64,000 nucleotides of DNA from Desulfoluna spongiiphila. Its GTDB lineage: Bacteria > Desulfobacterota > Desulfobacteria > Desulfobacterales > Desulfolunaceae. The stretch is from the NCBI RefSeq assembly GCF_900101345.1, contig NZ_FMUX01000003.1, forward strand, positions 52,200-116,199, in the 5' to 3' direction. Positions 17,481 through 26,302 of this stretch are shown here, piece after piece. How positions within the stretch are numbered: the stretch's first letter is position 1; each line of letters begins with the position of its first letter. The position numbers and the translations under genes are program-made. Under the pieces are notes generated by a model that ran no database searches, was not told the origin of the DNA, and worked only from the letters and a program-made list of their open reading frames with translations.

Positions 17481-17549
17481 CCTGTTTGTTAAACTTTTTA
17501 AAAGTTTAGCCCCCGGCAGGGCCGCCGGAGGCATAAGCTGAATAGTTAC
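17481..17549 (-). repeat. Half copy (B reverse) with AGCTGAATAGTTAC flank
   Basis: Directly follows the preceding full copy. Contains CCTGTTTGTTAAAC, the palindromic AAACTTTTTAAAAGTTT, CCCCCGGCAGGGC, the terminal box GCCGCCGGAGGC at 17521-17532 and the outer box AGCTGAATAGTTAC at 17536-17549. Confidence 0.8.
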
Positions 17550-17610
17550 ACTCTTTTCAGCCCATCATTTTCCCATAAAATATCCGGGTCAAGGAGACGA
17601 CCGGAGATCA

Positions 17611-18942
17611 CTATGGGTGGTAATTGAAATTGCTTGAGTTGTCCGTATACAAGCCGTCCTGGGGCAGATACGCGGGATAGGTGTAGGTCGCCTCGGCGTG
17701 GGGCTCCCCATGCCACCACTTGTAGAGGGACTCGTTGATGTGCTCCCCACGGTACTGAAAACTCGTGGCAACCAGCTCATTATAGCCTGTGATGATCTGG
17801 TACCCGAAATGGGGGCTCTCCCGATCAAGGCCAATGCGCAGGAACATCCCGCTGTGGGTATTGCTGTTGGTGGGGTTGTCGGGAACCGCTGCCATATAGG
17901 CTTCGCCGTCGGGAACGCGATAATCCCGCCCGAAGTAGTAGTGGTCCACGAGCATCAGCATGGAGTCCCGCTGAAGGATCACCGGCACCGGGGTGCTGTT
18001 GAACTCCTTGGCAAGGTCGCTGGAGCCCTGGAGCATGGGGATCCCCAGGATACTGCCCACCTGCCTCGATCGGTAGGCGTTTTTCGGACTGAACAGCCCC
18101 GTGGCCCGTCTGAAATCCACCATGAGATCGGCCTGCAGATCGTTGGTGCCGATGATGATATCGGTGAGGCGGCGGTCGGGGTCATTGATGTCGTCGTATT
18201 TCATGCGAATCACCAGACCGTTGATGATGGCCGGGTTATCCGGGCTGGCCCCCAGGCGCAGATTGTCCAGGCTGACGTCCCAGTCCAGGTAATTTCGATT
18301 CTGATACGTTTTTTCCGAGAATTGAAACAGGGGGACGCCGATCAAATTGGCATTGTTGTCGGCCTGAACGCCGTCCACCCACAATTTCTGCCCTGTGGAG
18401 ACTTTGTATTTGGCCATGAAAAGGTCGTCATCGGTCCACGGCACATACTCCGTTTCCAAGGCCCCGTCCTTAAAAAGCTGATACTCCATGGCATAGCGCT
18501 CGGGCGTCTTTTCTCCGCCGTACATTCTGTAATCGACTTTAAAGGTCCTGTGCCCGTCCACTATCTCATTTTTCTTCCACTTCTGATTGATCCGCGGGTC
18601 AAAGTCCTCCATGCCCGGGCCACCATGCACCCCGGGGTTCATCCCTTTTCGCGTCACCAGGTCTGTTTTGTCCTTGTAGTAATAGCCCATGCGGACCTGG
18701 TCGATCTCCGCATAGGTCTCGATATAGGTATCGAAAAAAAGGCGCACCGTGTCCTGTTCAATAGAGATCGTCACCGGCCCGGCCTGGGCATCCACCAGGG
18801 CAAGGGCCGCATCGTCCAGGGGCTCCATGGCCCCCACAGGATCTGCCGAAAAAAAGCACACAGAAAAAAACACCCCTGCAAGGAGGCGCCCCGCCATCTT
18901 TGAAGCTGTCACAAACGCTCTTTCCGCCACATACTGTCCCAT
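17611..18942 (-). CDS. Secreted protein of unknown function, FilA-like N-terminal motif (paralogue-like pair, distal gene)
   Basis: 443 aa from ATG 18942, which has GGAAAGGGG a few bases upstream. The N-terminus is a signal peptide with hydrophobic core GRLLAGVFFSVCFF. The mature start MEPLDDAALALVDAQAG fits the pattern 'PL.D..LA...A..G' seen at the N-termini of FilA/DUF6160-type surface proteins; this link is inference. The rest is rich in Tyr, Asp and Asn with no membrane segment or known catalytic motif. It follows a gene with the same N-terminal pattern on the same strand, separated by 38 bp. Confidence 0.6.
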   Translation of the reverse strand: MGQYVAERAFVTASKMAGRLLAGVFFSVCFFSADPVGAMEPLDDAALALVDAQAGPVTISIEQDTVRLFFDTYIETYAEIDQVRMGYYYKDKTDLVTRKGMNPGVHGGPGMEDFDPRINQKWKKNEIVDGHRTFKVDYRMYGGEKTPERYAMEYQLFKDGALETEYVPWTDDDLFMAKYKVSTGQKLWVDGVQADNNANLIGVPLFQFSEKTYQNRNYLDWDVSLDNLRLGASPDNPAIINGLVIRMKYDDINDPDRRLTDIIIGTNDLQADLMVDFRRATGLFSPKNAYRSRQVGSILGIPMLQGSSDLAKEFNSTPVPVILQRDSMLMLVDHYYFGRDYRVPDGEAYMAAVPDNPTNSNTHSGMFLRIGLDRESPHFGYQIITGYNELVATSFQYRGEHINESLYKWWHGEPHAEATYTYPAYLPQDGLYTDNSSNFNYHP

Positions 18943-18980
18943 GCTCGCCCCTTTCCTGCGCCACCTGCGCCCGTTCCGAC

Positions 18981-20705
18981 TCAATTCCGATACACCGTGT
19001 AATCGCTGTTGATGGGATAGGGTTCCCGGATCTGCCAGAACGAGGTGTCTTTCACCAGCCTGTCCCCGTCATACACGTTCTCGCCGATGCGGGTGCGGTA
19101 CTGATCCCACCCCGACCCCACCGGACCCGGCTCCGGTCCCAACCGGTCCATGAACGATGCCACCCCCCTCCCCATGGGGTTGTACTCCTTCTGCCCTGCG
19201 GGAATGGCCTGGGCCACGGGAAGCTCCCCGGCCCGGTAGGTGTACAGGTGGGGGTTCGGGTTTGATAGGCTCTCGTTGACGGCGGTCTCCAGCTCATAGG
19301 TGGTGTTCCGCCCCGGAAACTCGATATACAGCTTTTTCACCCGAAGCCCTTCCACGATGAGGGGCCCCATGGAGTTCCCCCCCAGGTAGCTGTTATCGCC
19401 GCTGGAGTTGTAGCCCATCGTCTCCTCCACCCGGATGGCTCCGTGAAGAGGCATGTTGAGCACCATGCAGGACGACTCATCCGGGGAGTCGTCGCTGGTT
19501 CTTGTCTTAAAAGAAAGGGTCATGGGGCGTTCGACAATCTCGGAATAATCCACGCGGTCCTCGTCATCCACATAGTGAATGGGAAAGGCGATGCTGTACT
19601 CCTGGTTATCCCACCCGTCGTCTCTCAAGTCATCGGTCAGTTGATCCCTGTGGTTTTCATGGAACGGGATGCCCTTGTTGCCGGCCACATAATCGGTAAA
19701 CCCCACCTGGCGAAGGTTCCCGATCATAAAACGCCCGTCGTACATGTTGTTGACGGACCGCTCGGCAGGGACGTCCGTGCTCCCCCAGGTGCGGGTCATG
19801 TCCTCATAGTCAGCCTCAAGTGCCTCCCTGTCCCCGGGCCCGTACCCGCCTGAGTCTCCCGTGCTGTTCGCGTACATATCGTCGATGCTGTTTTTTTTGT
19901 AATGCCCCAGATGGTCGTATGCAGGGTCCAGCTCTTCGAAGCTCTCCCTCAGATGAAACCCTTTCATCTGGAAAAATGTCAGGCCCTCCTCCCGGGGGGC
20001 TCCAATGGCCACCGAATCGACGGAGAGACGGGTTCCGATCTCCATGGCAACCCCCTCACCCGAGCAATACCCGTCGATCTCGGGCATGGCATACAGGATC
20101 ATGCGCTGATCAATGAGCTGCAGGCTGGAGAGCCCCAGGGTACCCAGGGCAAACAGGTCACTCTCGGTGCCGTACCGAACCTCCAGGTTGCCTTCCACCG
20201 GGGTGCCGTCAGGGCCAACGGTCAAAAAGGCCCCCCCAAGCCCCACGGCCTCCAGCACCACCACCTGCCGGTGAGCATCATTGACCTGTGGCTCCTTGTC
20301 CAGGGTATGGGTTTTGGAGACATGCACGAAGTCATCTTCCTTCCAGACGTCCGTGGCGAAATAGGGGCCGGAATTCTCTGGATAGGCAAAGGCTTTTGCC
20401 TCCATGTCCACGGTACCGTGGGCACGAAGCGCCAGGGACACATCGCTGAGGCCCAGGCTCCCGTAGCTACCCTGTCCCTGTCCCAGGGAGTCCCGGTTGT
20501 CATAGGCAACGTATCCCATGCCTGCGCTGTTGTGGTGGACCATAACATCCTCAAAAGCCAGTCGAATCCCGTTGGCCGCGTGGGTCTGCGCCAACCCCTC
20601 GTCGGACAGGGGGGTCAGGGCCTCTACGCACCTGCCCGTCATCAAATAAAACCCTGCGGCCATCATCGCAACGAGAAGGGGTCGTCTCAGAATCGGTTGA
20701 TTCAT
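18981..20705 (-). CDS. Secreted protein of unknown function, FilA-like N-terminal motif (proximal gene of pair)
   Basis: 574 aa with a signal peptide (LLVAMMAAGFYLMTG) and a mature N-terminus LTPLSDEGLAQTHAANGI, matching the 'PL.D..LA' pattern of the following gene. The body is acidic, Gly/Tyr/Asp-rich and probably beta-structured, without recognised catalytic residues. GGAGG lies 9 nt before ATG 20705. First gene of a two-gene operon. Possible outer-membrane-associated or filament component; not proven. Confidence 0.6.
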   Translation of the reverse strand: MNQPILRRPLLVAMMAAGFYLMTGRCVEALTPLSDEGLAQTHAANGIRLAFEDVMVHHNSAGMGYVAYDNRDSLGQGQGSYGSLGLSDVSLALRAHGTVDMEAKAFAYPENSGPYFATDVWKEDDFVHVSKTHTLDKEPQVNDAHRQVVVLEAVGLGGAFLTVGPDGTPVEGNLEVRYGTESDLFALGTLGLSSLQLIDQRMILYAMPEIDGYCSGEGVAMEIGTRLSVDSVAIGAPREEGLTFFQMKGFHLRESFEELDPAYDHLGHYKKNSIDDMYANSTGDSGGYGPGDREALEADYEDMTRTWGSTDVPAERSVNNMYDGRFMIGNLRQVGFTDYVAGNKGIPFHENHRDQLTDDLRDDGWDNQEYSIAFPIHYVDDEDRVDYSEIVERPMTLSFKTRTSDDSPDESSCMVLNMPLHGAIRVEETMGYNSSGDNSYLGGNSMGPLIVEGLRVKKLYIEFPGRNTTYELETAVNESLSNPNPHLYTYRAGELPVAQAIPAGQKEYNPMGRGVASFMDRLGPEPGPVGSGWDQYRTRIGENVYDGDRLVKDTSFWQIREPYPINSDYTVYRN

Positions 20706-21109
20706 GGCATGAAGCCTCCGGCCTTAAACGGTAGATAATCATGTCGGGATAGAACGTGATGCATTATATGAATACCTACTCCCGTTCGCAAACATTGTTT
20801 ACAGTTTTTTACTCAGAATAATCACAACACACCCGAAAAGGCCTTTGGTTCATGCTTTCCCAAAGCCTCATGACTGACAACCAAAGGCAACCCCAAGAGG
20901 AACATTGTTACTTTCAGCTAAAAAAACAATGAAAATCAGGGGACTCGGGCCACATTGAAAAGAAGAAAGGTGGGACATGGTCGCCAGGTTGCAAGAATGC
21001 ACGCGACCCCATGAAAACATGACAACTCTTGGATAGTCGATACCCCCTGTCGCCAGTGGAACCTACCTGATAAACGAAGGCCTGGAGCGTTCGCGAGTCG
21101 GGCCCTGTT
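20706..21109. other. 404-bp gap; AT-rich start near 20750-20850, no gene seen
   Basis: The part next to the secreted-protein operon (20740-20830) is AT-rich and probably holds its promoter on the minus strand. The part near 20940-21109 shows no recognisable feature or repeat copy. Frames here resemble nothing known. Confidence 0.4.
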
Positions 21110-22099
21110 TTACCGGCCGTGGCGGGAGGAGTCGTAGTTGTTGAGGTACACGAGGATGGAGCCGCTTTTGGATTTTTTGCCCTTTTCCCAGGCCCAGGCA
21201 AGGACAATGCCCTCCTGTTTCAGGGTTGTCATCCGATCGGCAATGGTGTCGGGAAGGACGGCTCCGTGTTCGGAGTGGAGCCCTTTTCCCACAATGAGGC
21301 GAAGGGTGTAGGTGCCCACGGAGAAGGCGCGCCGCACGTAGTGTTCGGCAGTTTGATCGGCCTTGGCCGCGGTGTAGCCGTGAAGGTCCAGCTGGCCCTG
21401 GGGAGCCGGGTAGCGCTTGAGCCGCTCTTTGACGGTGAGGGTGCGGGCCTGCTCAAGCTTGTCCACTTTTTCGCTTAAGAGCACCTCCCCGCTCTTCTCA
21501 GACAGGGAAGAGGCCAGCAGCTCGGCGAACTCGTCACTCTCCTCTGAGGCGGGAATCTGGCCCTGTTCCAGGATGGGCAACCCGTGGCGATCCCGCTGCA
21601 CCTTTTTCGCGGGGGCAACCTCCTCGGAAGCCTCCCGCTTCAGGGCCGATGGCACAATGCGGTCCCCTTCCCTTTCGGCCTCTTCAGCCATGAGGCCAAA
21701 AAGGTCCTTCTCATCGGAAAGAACCAGGATCCCGTTGCGGTTTCGGTTTTTCTGTTTTTTCTTCGGCGGAGGGGCCGGCCGGGTCTGTCGGGGCGCGGGC
21801 TTCGGTTTGGGCGGTGCGGGGATATCGTGGGGGCCCTCTTCCTGGAACAGAGACGCCAGGTCCTCGTCTGTGGAGAGCACGGAAATCCCGTGTTTTCCCT
21901 TTTTGGGGGCTGCCTTCGCCTTTCCGGAAGACCGGGGCGTTGTCTTCTTATCGGGTGTCACAGGGGGAACCGGGGGCGCAGCAGCCGGAGGGTCAACGGG
22001 GGCGTTCTCCTCCACGGAGGGCTCTGGGCACGGATCCCCATGCGCTTTTTCGGTCTCTTTTTTCTTCAACAACTGCTTCAGTTTCTCAAACATCCCCAT
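21110..22099 (-). CDS. Smr-domain protein
   Basis: 329 aa. The C-terminal ~95 residues form an Smr (small MutS-related) domain: LDLHGYTAAKA with the DLHG motif, then RLIVGKGLHSEHG, matching the H-G-x-G region. Smr domains bind or cut nucleic acids (MutS2 C-terminus, stand-alone SmrA/B). The N-terminal ~200 residues are low-complexity, rich in Pro, Lys and Glu, with the motif (H/N)GI.VLS.(D/E).DL appearing twice (about residues 72-85 and 121-132), a linear motif of unknown role. An OmpA-domain gene lies upstream on the same strand. Confidence 0.85.
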   Translation of the reverse strand: MGMFEKLKQLLKKKETEKAHGDPCPEPSVEENAPVDPPAAAPPVPPVTPDKKTTPRSSGKAKAAPKKGKHGISVLSTDEDLASLFQEEGPHDIPAPPKPKPAPRQTRPAPPPKKKQKNRNRNGILVLSDEKDLFGLMAEEAEREGDRIVPSALKREASEEVAPAKKVQRDRHGLPILEQGQIPASEESDEFAELLASSLSEKSGEVLLSEKVDKLEQARTLTVKERLKRYPAPQGQLDLHGYTAAKADQTAEHYVRRAFSVGTYTLRLIVGKGLHSEHGAVLPDTIADRMTTLKQEGIVLAWAWEKGKKSKSGSILVYLNNYDSSRHGR

Positions 22100-22142
22100 A
22101 CCCTGTGCCCCATGTGTCGTTGTAACGATTCAGCCCCAAACA

Positions 22143-22169
22143 GCCTCCGGTGGCCCTGCCGCCGAAGGC
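22143..22169. repeat. Degenerate remnant of the GCCTCCGGCGGC element
   Basis: GCCTCCGGTGGC is followed almost directly by GCCGCCGAAGGC, then AACTGAATAGG, a damaged outer box. It looks like a copy with its interior deleted. Confidence 0.55.
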
Positions 22170-22210
22170 GAACTGAATAGGCTATTTTTCACCAAAGGTC
22201 AAATCCACAC

Positions 22211-22234
22211 AAAAAAGGGGCGGATAACCGCCCC
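22211..22234 (-). terminator. Rho-independent terminator of the OmpA-domain gene
   Basis: On the minus strand GGGGCGG-TTAT-CCGCCCC is followed by six T. It lies 27 bp after the stop codon of the OmpA-domain gene. Confidence 0.85.
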
Positions 22235-22261
22235 TTATCATCATGGCCTGTGTTCCCGGGA

Positions 22262-23749
22262 TCATCCCCTGTCAGGCACGATCACCACGTCAATACGCCG
22301 GTTGTTGGCGCGTCCCTGGCGGGTTTCGTTGGAGGCCACGGGTTTGTCCTCCCCGTATCCCACGGCGCTGATCTGGTCGTCGGTCACCACGGAGTTGGCG
22401 ATGAGGTAATGACGCACCGAGTCTGCACGCTCTTTGGATAGCCTTTTATTGACTTTATCGCTGCCCAGGGAGTCGGTGTGCCCCTCGATGACCACCCGGC
22501 ACCCCGGAAACTCCTTGAAGGTGTCCCGCACCTTGGCCAGGAGTCCGAAATACTTGTAGTCGATCGCCGATTTTCCGCTGGAAAAGGAAAGCCCGTAAAG
22601 ACGGATGATGATCTTGTCTCCGTCCATGAGCACCTTCCCCTCCTCCGGGGTAAAGGCGTCGCGGATTCTGGAGATCTTCATGTCCTCAAGGCGCTCGGCC
22701 TCCTTCTGGCGTTTCAGGGCCTCCTCGGCTTCATGCTTGCGTGCCATCAGGTCCTGCTCAAGCTTGCTCAAACTGGCCACCGAGGTCTCAAGATCCGTGA
22801 CCTTGGCCTTCAGCTCCGCAATTTCGCGGTCCTTGGCATCGTTTGATGCCTTCATGGCCTGCACCCCGTCCAGGAGCTGCCAGGTGGCGCCACTGACGCC
22901 CCGGTCAAAGGTAAGGGTCATGTCCAGCCCCTGGGCGATCTTGACAAGCTGCATCTCCATGTCGATGATCACGTCCTCAAAGCTGTACTCCGCCTCCACG
23001 AGTTTGCCCACCCGGGTGTGGATATGCTCGGTGTGGGCCAGTTCGTACTCGGCATCCTTCACCAGGGCAACGGCTTCCGCGTTGTTGTAGCGGTTCTGGT
23101 CCAGTTTTTTCTCAGCCAGCACCACCAGGCGCCGGGCTTTATCAAAGGTCTTCGTGGCATTGTTCTTTCGCCCCAGATCCTCGTAGCGGGCAATCTTTTC
23201 CCGGGTTTTTCCAAGGAGGGCGTGCTTGATGGTGTCGAGCTCCGCGCTCCTGAACAGTGCCTCGGCTTCTGCTGCCTGCCCCCGGGCCTTGTCCACGTCG
23301 CCGTCTTCAAGACTCCTCACCGCCCGTTGGAATTCAGATTCCGCCTTGGACATCAATTTGCTGCTGTATTTTTCTGACCCGATGGCGGCGGCATCCTCTC
23401 TGGCTTTCATCACGGTTTCAAAGGTCACCTCAGCCGTCACGCTGACGGTCATGGCACGGGACAGGTAAGACTCCGCCTTCTTGAGTTCCTTGCGGATCCC
23501 GTTCAGGTTCCGGCCCTTGTTGAAGTCGTTCAGGGCGTCCTGATAAGCTTCCATGGCCTCACCAAAGGCTTCCGGGGCAAAGAGGTAGGCCCGCTTCTCT
23601 TTGGCCTTGACGATCAGCGCTTCGGTGCCGTGGAACAAAGAGTCCCGCGTCTCATTGCCTGCAAAACCGGTTTGCCAGAAGCCAAGCACACATGCCGCCA
23701 TGACAGCAGCGGCTATCCATCGAATTGCAGTCCTTCTGACAAAACCCAT
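22262..23749 (-). CDS. OmpA-domain protein with N-terminal helical/coiled-coil region
   Basis: 495 aa exported protein. Signal peptide about 1-30. The middle is a helical region resembling DUF4398-type segments (repeated Ala/Glu/Lys heptads), with a strong coiled coil near residues 285-350. The C-terminal OmpA peptidoglycan-binding domain is clear: VVIEGHTDSLGSDKVN, LSKERADSVRHYL and GYGEDKPVASN, then GRANNRRIDVVI. ATG 23749 has AAGGGGAG a few nt upstream. The protein probably tethers the outer membrane or a periplasmic structure to peptidoglycan. Followed by its own terminator. Confidence 0.85.
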   Translation of the reverse strand: MGFVRRTAIRWIAAAVMAACVLGFWQTGFAGNETRDSLFHGTEALIVKAKEKRAYLFAPEAFGEAMEAYQDALNDFNKGRNLNGIRKELKKAESYLSRAMTVSVTAEVTFETVMKAREDAAAIGSEKYSSKLMSKAESEFQRAVRSLEDGDVDKARGQAAEAEALFRSAELDTIKHALLGKTREKIARYEDLGRKNNATKTFDKARRLVVLAEKKLDQNRYNNAEAVALVKDAEYELAHTEHIHTRVGKLVEAEYSFEDVIIDMEMQLVKIAQGLDMTLTFDRGVSGATWQLLDGVQAMKASNDAKDREIAELKAKVTDLETSVASLSKLEQDLMARKHEAEEALKRQKEAERLEDMKISRIRDAFTPEEGKVLMDGDKIIIRLYGLSFSSGKSAIDYKYFGLLAKVRDTFKEFPGCRVVIEGHTDSLGSDKVNKRLSKERADSVRHYLIANSVVTDDQISAVGYGEDKPVASNETRQGRANNRRIDVVIVPDRG

Positions 23750-24089
23750 AACACTCCCCTTGATCCTGTATTTTGAGGTTGTTCTCGTCCGGGTTCACCG
23801 GTCGACACCTTAACTCAAGCCATATCGAATACTTACTTATGATAAACACCCGCCAAGTTTCAACCTTAAAAAAAAGCCCCCGGTCACCTGAAAACCCCTC
23901 CTGTGCCTGAAAAGGCCCGCATTTTCAGATACCGACTTGCCATTGAATAAAAAAAACGGCCATGGTTCCCTGGCTGGTGGCGATCAATTTTATCAAATAT
24001 TTTATGTGATCTCCCTAAACTCAGTCGCCCCTTCATCCGATGTGTATAGGTATCAACCTCTTTAACAACATCAAACTGGAGTTCTGCGG
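23750..24089. other. Divergent gap between OmpA-domain gene and chemoreceptor; no feature fixed
   Basis: 340 bp with AT-rich stretches near 23940-24010. I looked for a c-di-GMP riboswitch signature ahead of the chemoreceptor and saw none. Promoters for both divergent genes are expected here but not resolved. Confidence 0.4.
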
Positions 24090-26156
24090 ATGTTCAGGGA
24101 CATAAAACTTCGCGGCAAGCTGATCCTTGCCATTTCCACCATTGCTTTTCTTTCCTACTTCATCACCATCACAGCTGTAACCTTGAAAGTACGCAGCTCT
24201 GCCCATCACGCAGCCATCGCCCAGGGCCAGGAGATCGCCGCCCGGTACAGCGCTGTCATTTCCGGAAAGGTCGACGCCTCCTTCAACACGGTAAGGGCCC
24301 TCTCCGAGACCATGGAGGCCTTTAAAAAAGCGGGCAGCTTCAACCCCCGAGAGGCCCTCAACCAGATCATGACCGAGGTGCTGGAGAACAACCCGGAGCT
24401 CCTGGCTGTCTGGACCGCCTGGGAACCCAATGCCCTGGATGACCTGGACGCCGCCTTCGAAAACAAGGAAGGCCACGACGCCACAGGCCGCTTCGTCCCC
24501 TACTGGTACCGCAACGGAGACACCCTGGCCGTCACTCCCCTGGTCAATTACGACAAAGAAGGCGAAGGAGACTACTACCTCGTTCCCTTGCGCACCGGCC
24601 GTGAAACCATGACCCCGCCGTACCTCTATGAGGTCCAGGGCAGCAAGGAGGCCATCATCAGCCTGTGCGTGCCCATCGAATTTGAGGGCAAGGCCGTCGG
24701 CGTCTGCGGGGTGGACGTAAAACTCTCCATCTTTTCAGAACTCATCAAAGGACTGAACCCCTTCGGCTCCGGCTACACCTCGGTCATCGCCAACGACGGC
24801 ACCTACGTGGCCCACCAGATCAACCAGGCCAAGCACGGTAAAAGCTCCGGCTCGTCTGAAAACTGGATGGCCGCAAAAAAAGCCATCCAAAACGGGCAAC
24901 CCTTTGAGTTCGAGGCGATGTCCCGGGACCTCAACACCGACATCGTCCGCATCTTCGCCCCCATTCCCTTTGAAGGCCAGGACACGCCCTGGTCCTTTCT
25001 GGTCAACATCCCCATGGCCCAGGTCATGGCCGAAGCCAACGCCATCGGCTGGCTCATCGTGGGCATCGGGGTGGCTGCCTTTGTTCTCCTCACCGCTGTG
25101 GTGATCTGGGTGGCGGGCTCCATTGCCAAGCCCCTGCGCCGGAGCGCCTCCCTGCTCGAAGAGATCGCCAAAGGCGACGGAGACCTCACCCAGCGCCTGG
25201 AGGTCCAGTCCAAAGATGAGGTGGGGGAACTTTCCGGCTGGTTCAACACCTTCATGGCCGACCTTCAGACCATCATCGGGGACGTCAAGGGAAATGCCGT
25301 CTCCGTGGACAGCTCCTCCGGAGAGCTCCTCACCATCTCGGGCTCCCTGTCCGCATCTTCCGACGAAACCCACAGCCTCGCTTCCCAGGTGGGGGAAGAG
25401 GCCGGAAACATGGCCATGAACCTTGCCACCATTGCTTCGGCCATGGAGCAATCCACGGCCAACATCAACAACGTGGCCGCCTCCGCCGAAGAGATGACCG
25501 CCACCATCGGCGAAATTGCCGCCAACTCAGAAAACGCCCGGTCCGTATCCGACGGAGCCCTCTCCGATGCCATGGAAACGGCGGAGCTCATGAACAGCCT
25601 GGGCAACGCCGTGGACGAAATCGGCAAGGTCACGGACACCATCACCGAGATCTCAGAACAGACCAACCTCCTGGCCTTGAACGCCACCATCGAGGCGGCC
25701 CGGGCCGGAGAGGCCGGAAAAGGTTTTGCCGTGGTGGCAGGCGAGATCAAGGACCTGGCCGGGCAGACCGCTGCGGCAACCCTTGAGATCCGGGGAAACA
25801 TCCACAGCGTCCAGGAAAAAACCAACGTCTCCGTGGAGAAGATCAACGCCATCCTGGGAGTCATCAAAAACGTCAATGACATCGTGGGGGGCATCGCAGC
25901 AGCCGTGGAAGAGCAGTCCGTCGCCACCAGCGAAATTTCCGCAAACATCGGCCAGGCCTCAGCCGGTGTGGGAGAAGTCAACGACAACGTGGGCCAGTGC
26001 GCCACAGCCGCCGACGCCATCAACCGGGACATGGGCAACCTCAACAACGCCTCCAGCGAGATCTCCGACGGCAGTCACAAGGTCGAAGAGAGCGCCCGGG
26101 AACTTAAAGCCATGGCCGAGGCCTTAAACGGCCTGGTGGGACGCTTTAAGATTTAA
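24090..26156 (+). CDS. Methyl-accepting chemotaxis protein with dCache-like sensor
   Basis: 688 aa inner-membrane chemoreceptor. TM1 about 10-32, periplasmic sensor about 35-310 with dCache-type segments (VWTAWEPNALDD, DYYLVPLRTG, GVCGVDVKLSIFS), TM2 about 318-341, HAMP about 342-395, and a cytoplasmic signalling domain about 396-688. The hairpin tip EISEQTNLLALNATIEAARA is typical and contacts CheA/CheW. No CheR-binding pentapeptide is seen at the C-terminus. The ligand is unknown; dCache receptors often bind amino acids or organic acids. Transcribed alone and followed by a terminator. Confidence 0.93.
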   Translation: MFRDIKLRGKLILAISTIAFLSYFITITAVTLKVRSSAHHAAIAQGQEIAARYSAVISGKVDASFNTVRALSETMEAFKKAGSFNPREALNQIMTEVLENNPELLAVWTAWEPNALDDLDAAFENKEGHDATGRFVPYWYRNGDTLAVTPLVNYDKEGEGDYYLVPLRTGRETMTPPYLYEVQGSKEAIISLCVPIEFEGKAVGVCGVDVKLSIFSELIKGLNPFGSGYTSVIANDGTYVAHQINQAKHGKSSGSSENWMAAKKAIQNGQPFEFEAMSRDLNTDIVRIFAPIPFEGQDTPWSFLVNIPMAQVMAEANAIGWLIVGIGVAAFVLLTAVVIWVAGSIAKPLRRSASLLEEIAKGDGDLTQRLEVQSKDEVGELSGWFNTFMADLQTIIGDVKGNAVSVDSSSGELLTISGSLSASSDETHSLASQVGEEAGNMAMNLATIASAMEQSTANINNVAASAEEMTATIGEIAANSENARSVSDGALSDAMETAELMNSLGNAVDEIGKVTDTITEISEQTNLLALNATIEAARAGEAGKGFAVVAGEIKDLAGQTAAATLEIRGNIHSVQEKTNVSVEKINAILGVIKNVNDIVGGIAAAVEEQSVATSEISANIGQASAGVGEVNDNVGQCATAADAINRDMGNLNNASSEISDGSHKVEESARELKAMAEALNGLVGRFKI

Positions 26157-26183
26157 CCAAAGGCCCAACAAGAGTTACAACGC

Positions 26184-26220
26184 AAAAGCCCGAAGGGTTT
26201 TATACCCTGCGGGCTTTTGT
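26184..26220 (+). terminator. Terminator after chemoreceptor gene
   Basis: AAAAGCCCGAAGGG and CCCTGCGGGCTTTT pair with one mismatch around a 7-nt loop and end in TTTT. It starts 28 bp after the stop codon. Confidence 0.85.
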
Positions 26221-26302
26221 ATTCACATATCATCGCTACACAACCCGTCAGCGAATGTGATGGACCTGAGAACCGAAGGTCGGGAGCATTCGCGCCCCCT
26301 GC

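Noticed and set aside
23930..24089. c-di-GMP riboswitch ahead of the chemoreceptor
   Set aside because: Expected conserved blocks were not found in the leader.
22262..24089. Prophage or genomic-island boundary
   Set aside because: No integrase, phage gene or tRNA-linked direct repeat; base composition does not shift here.
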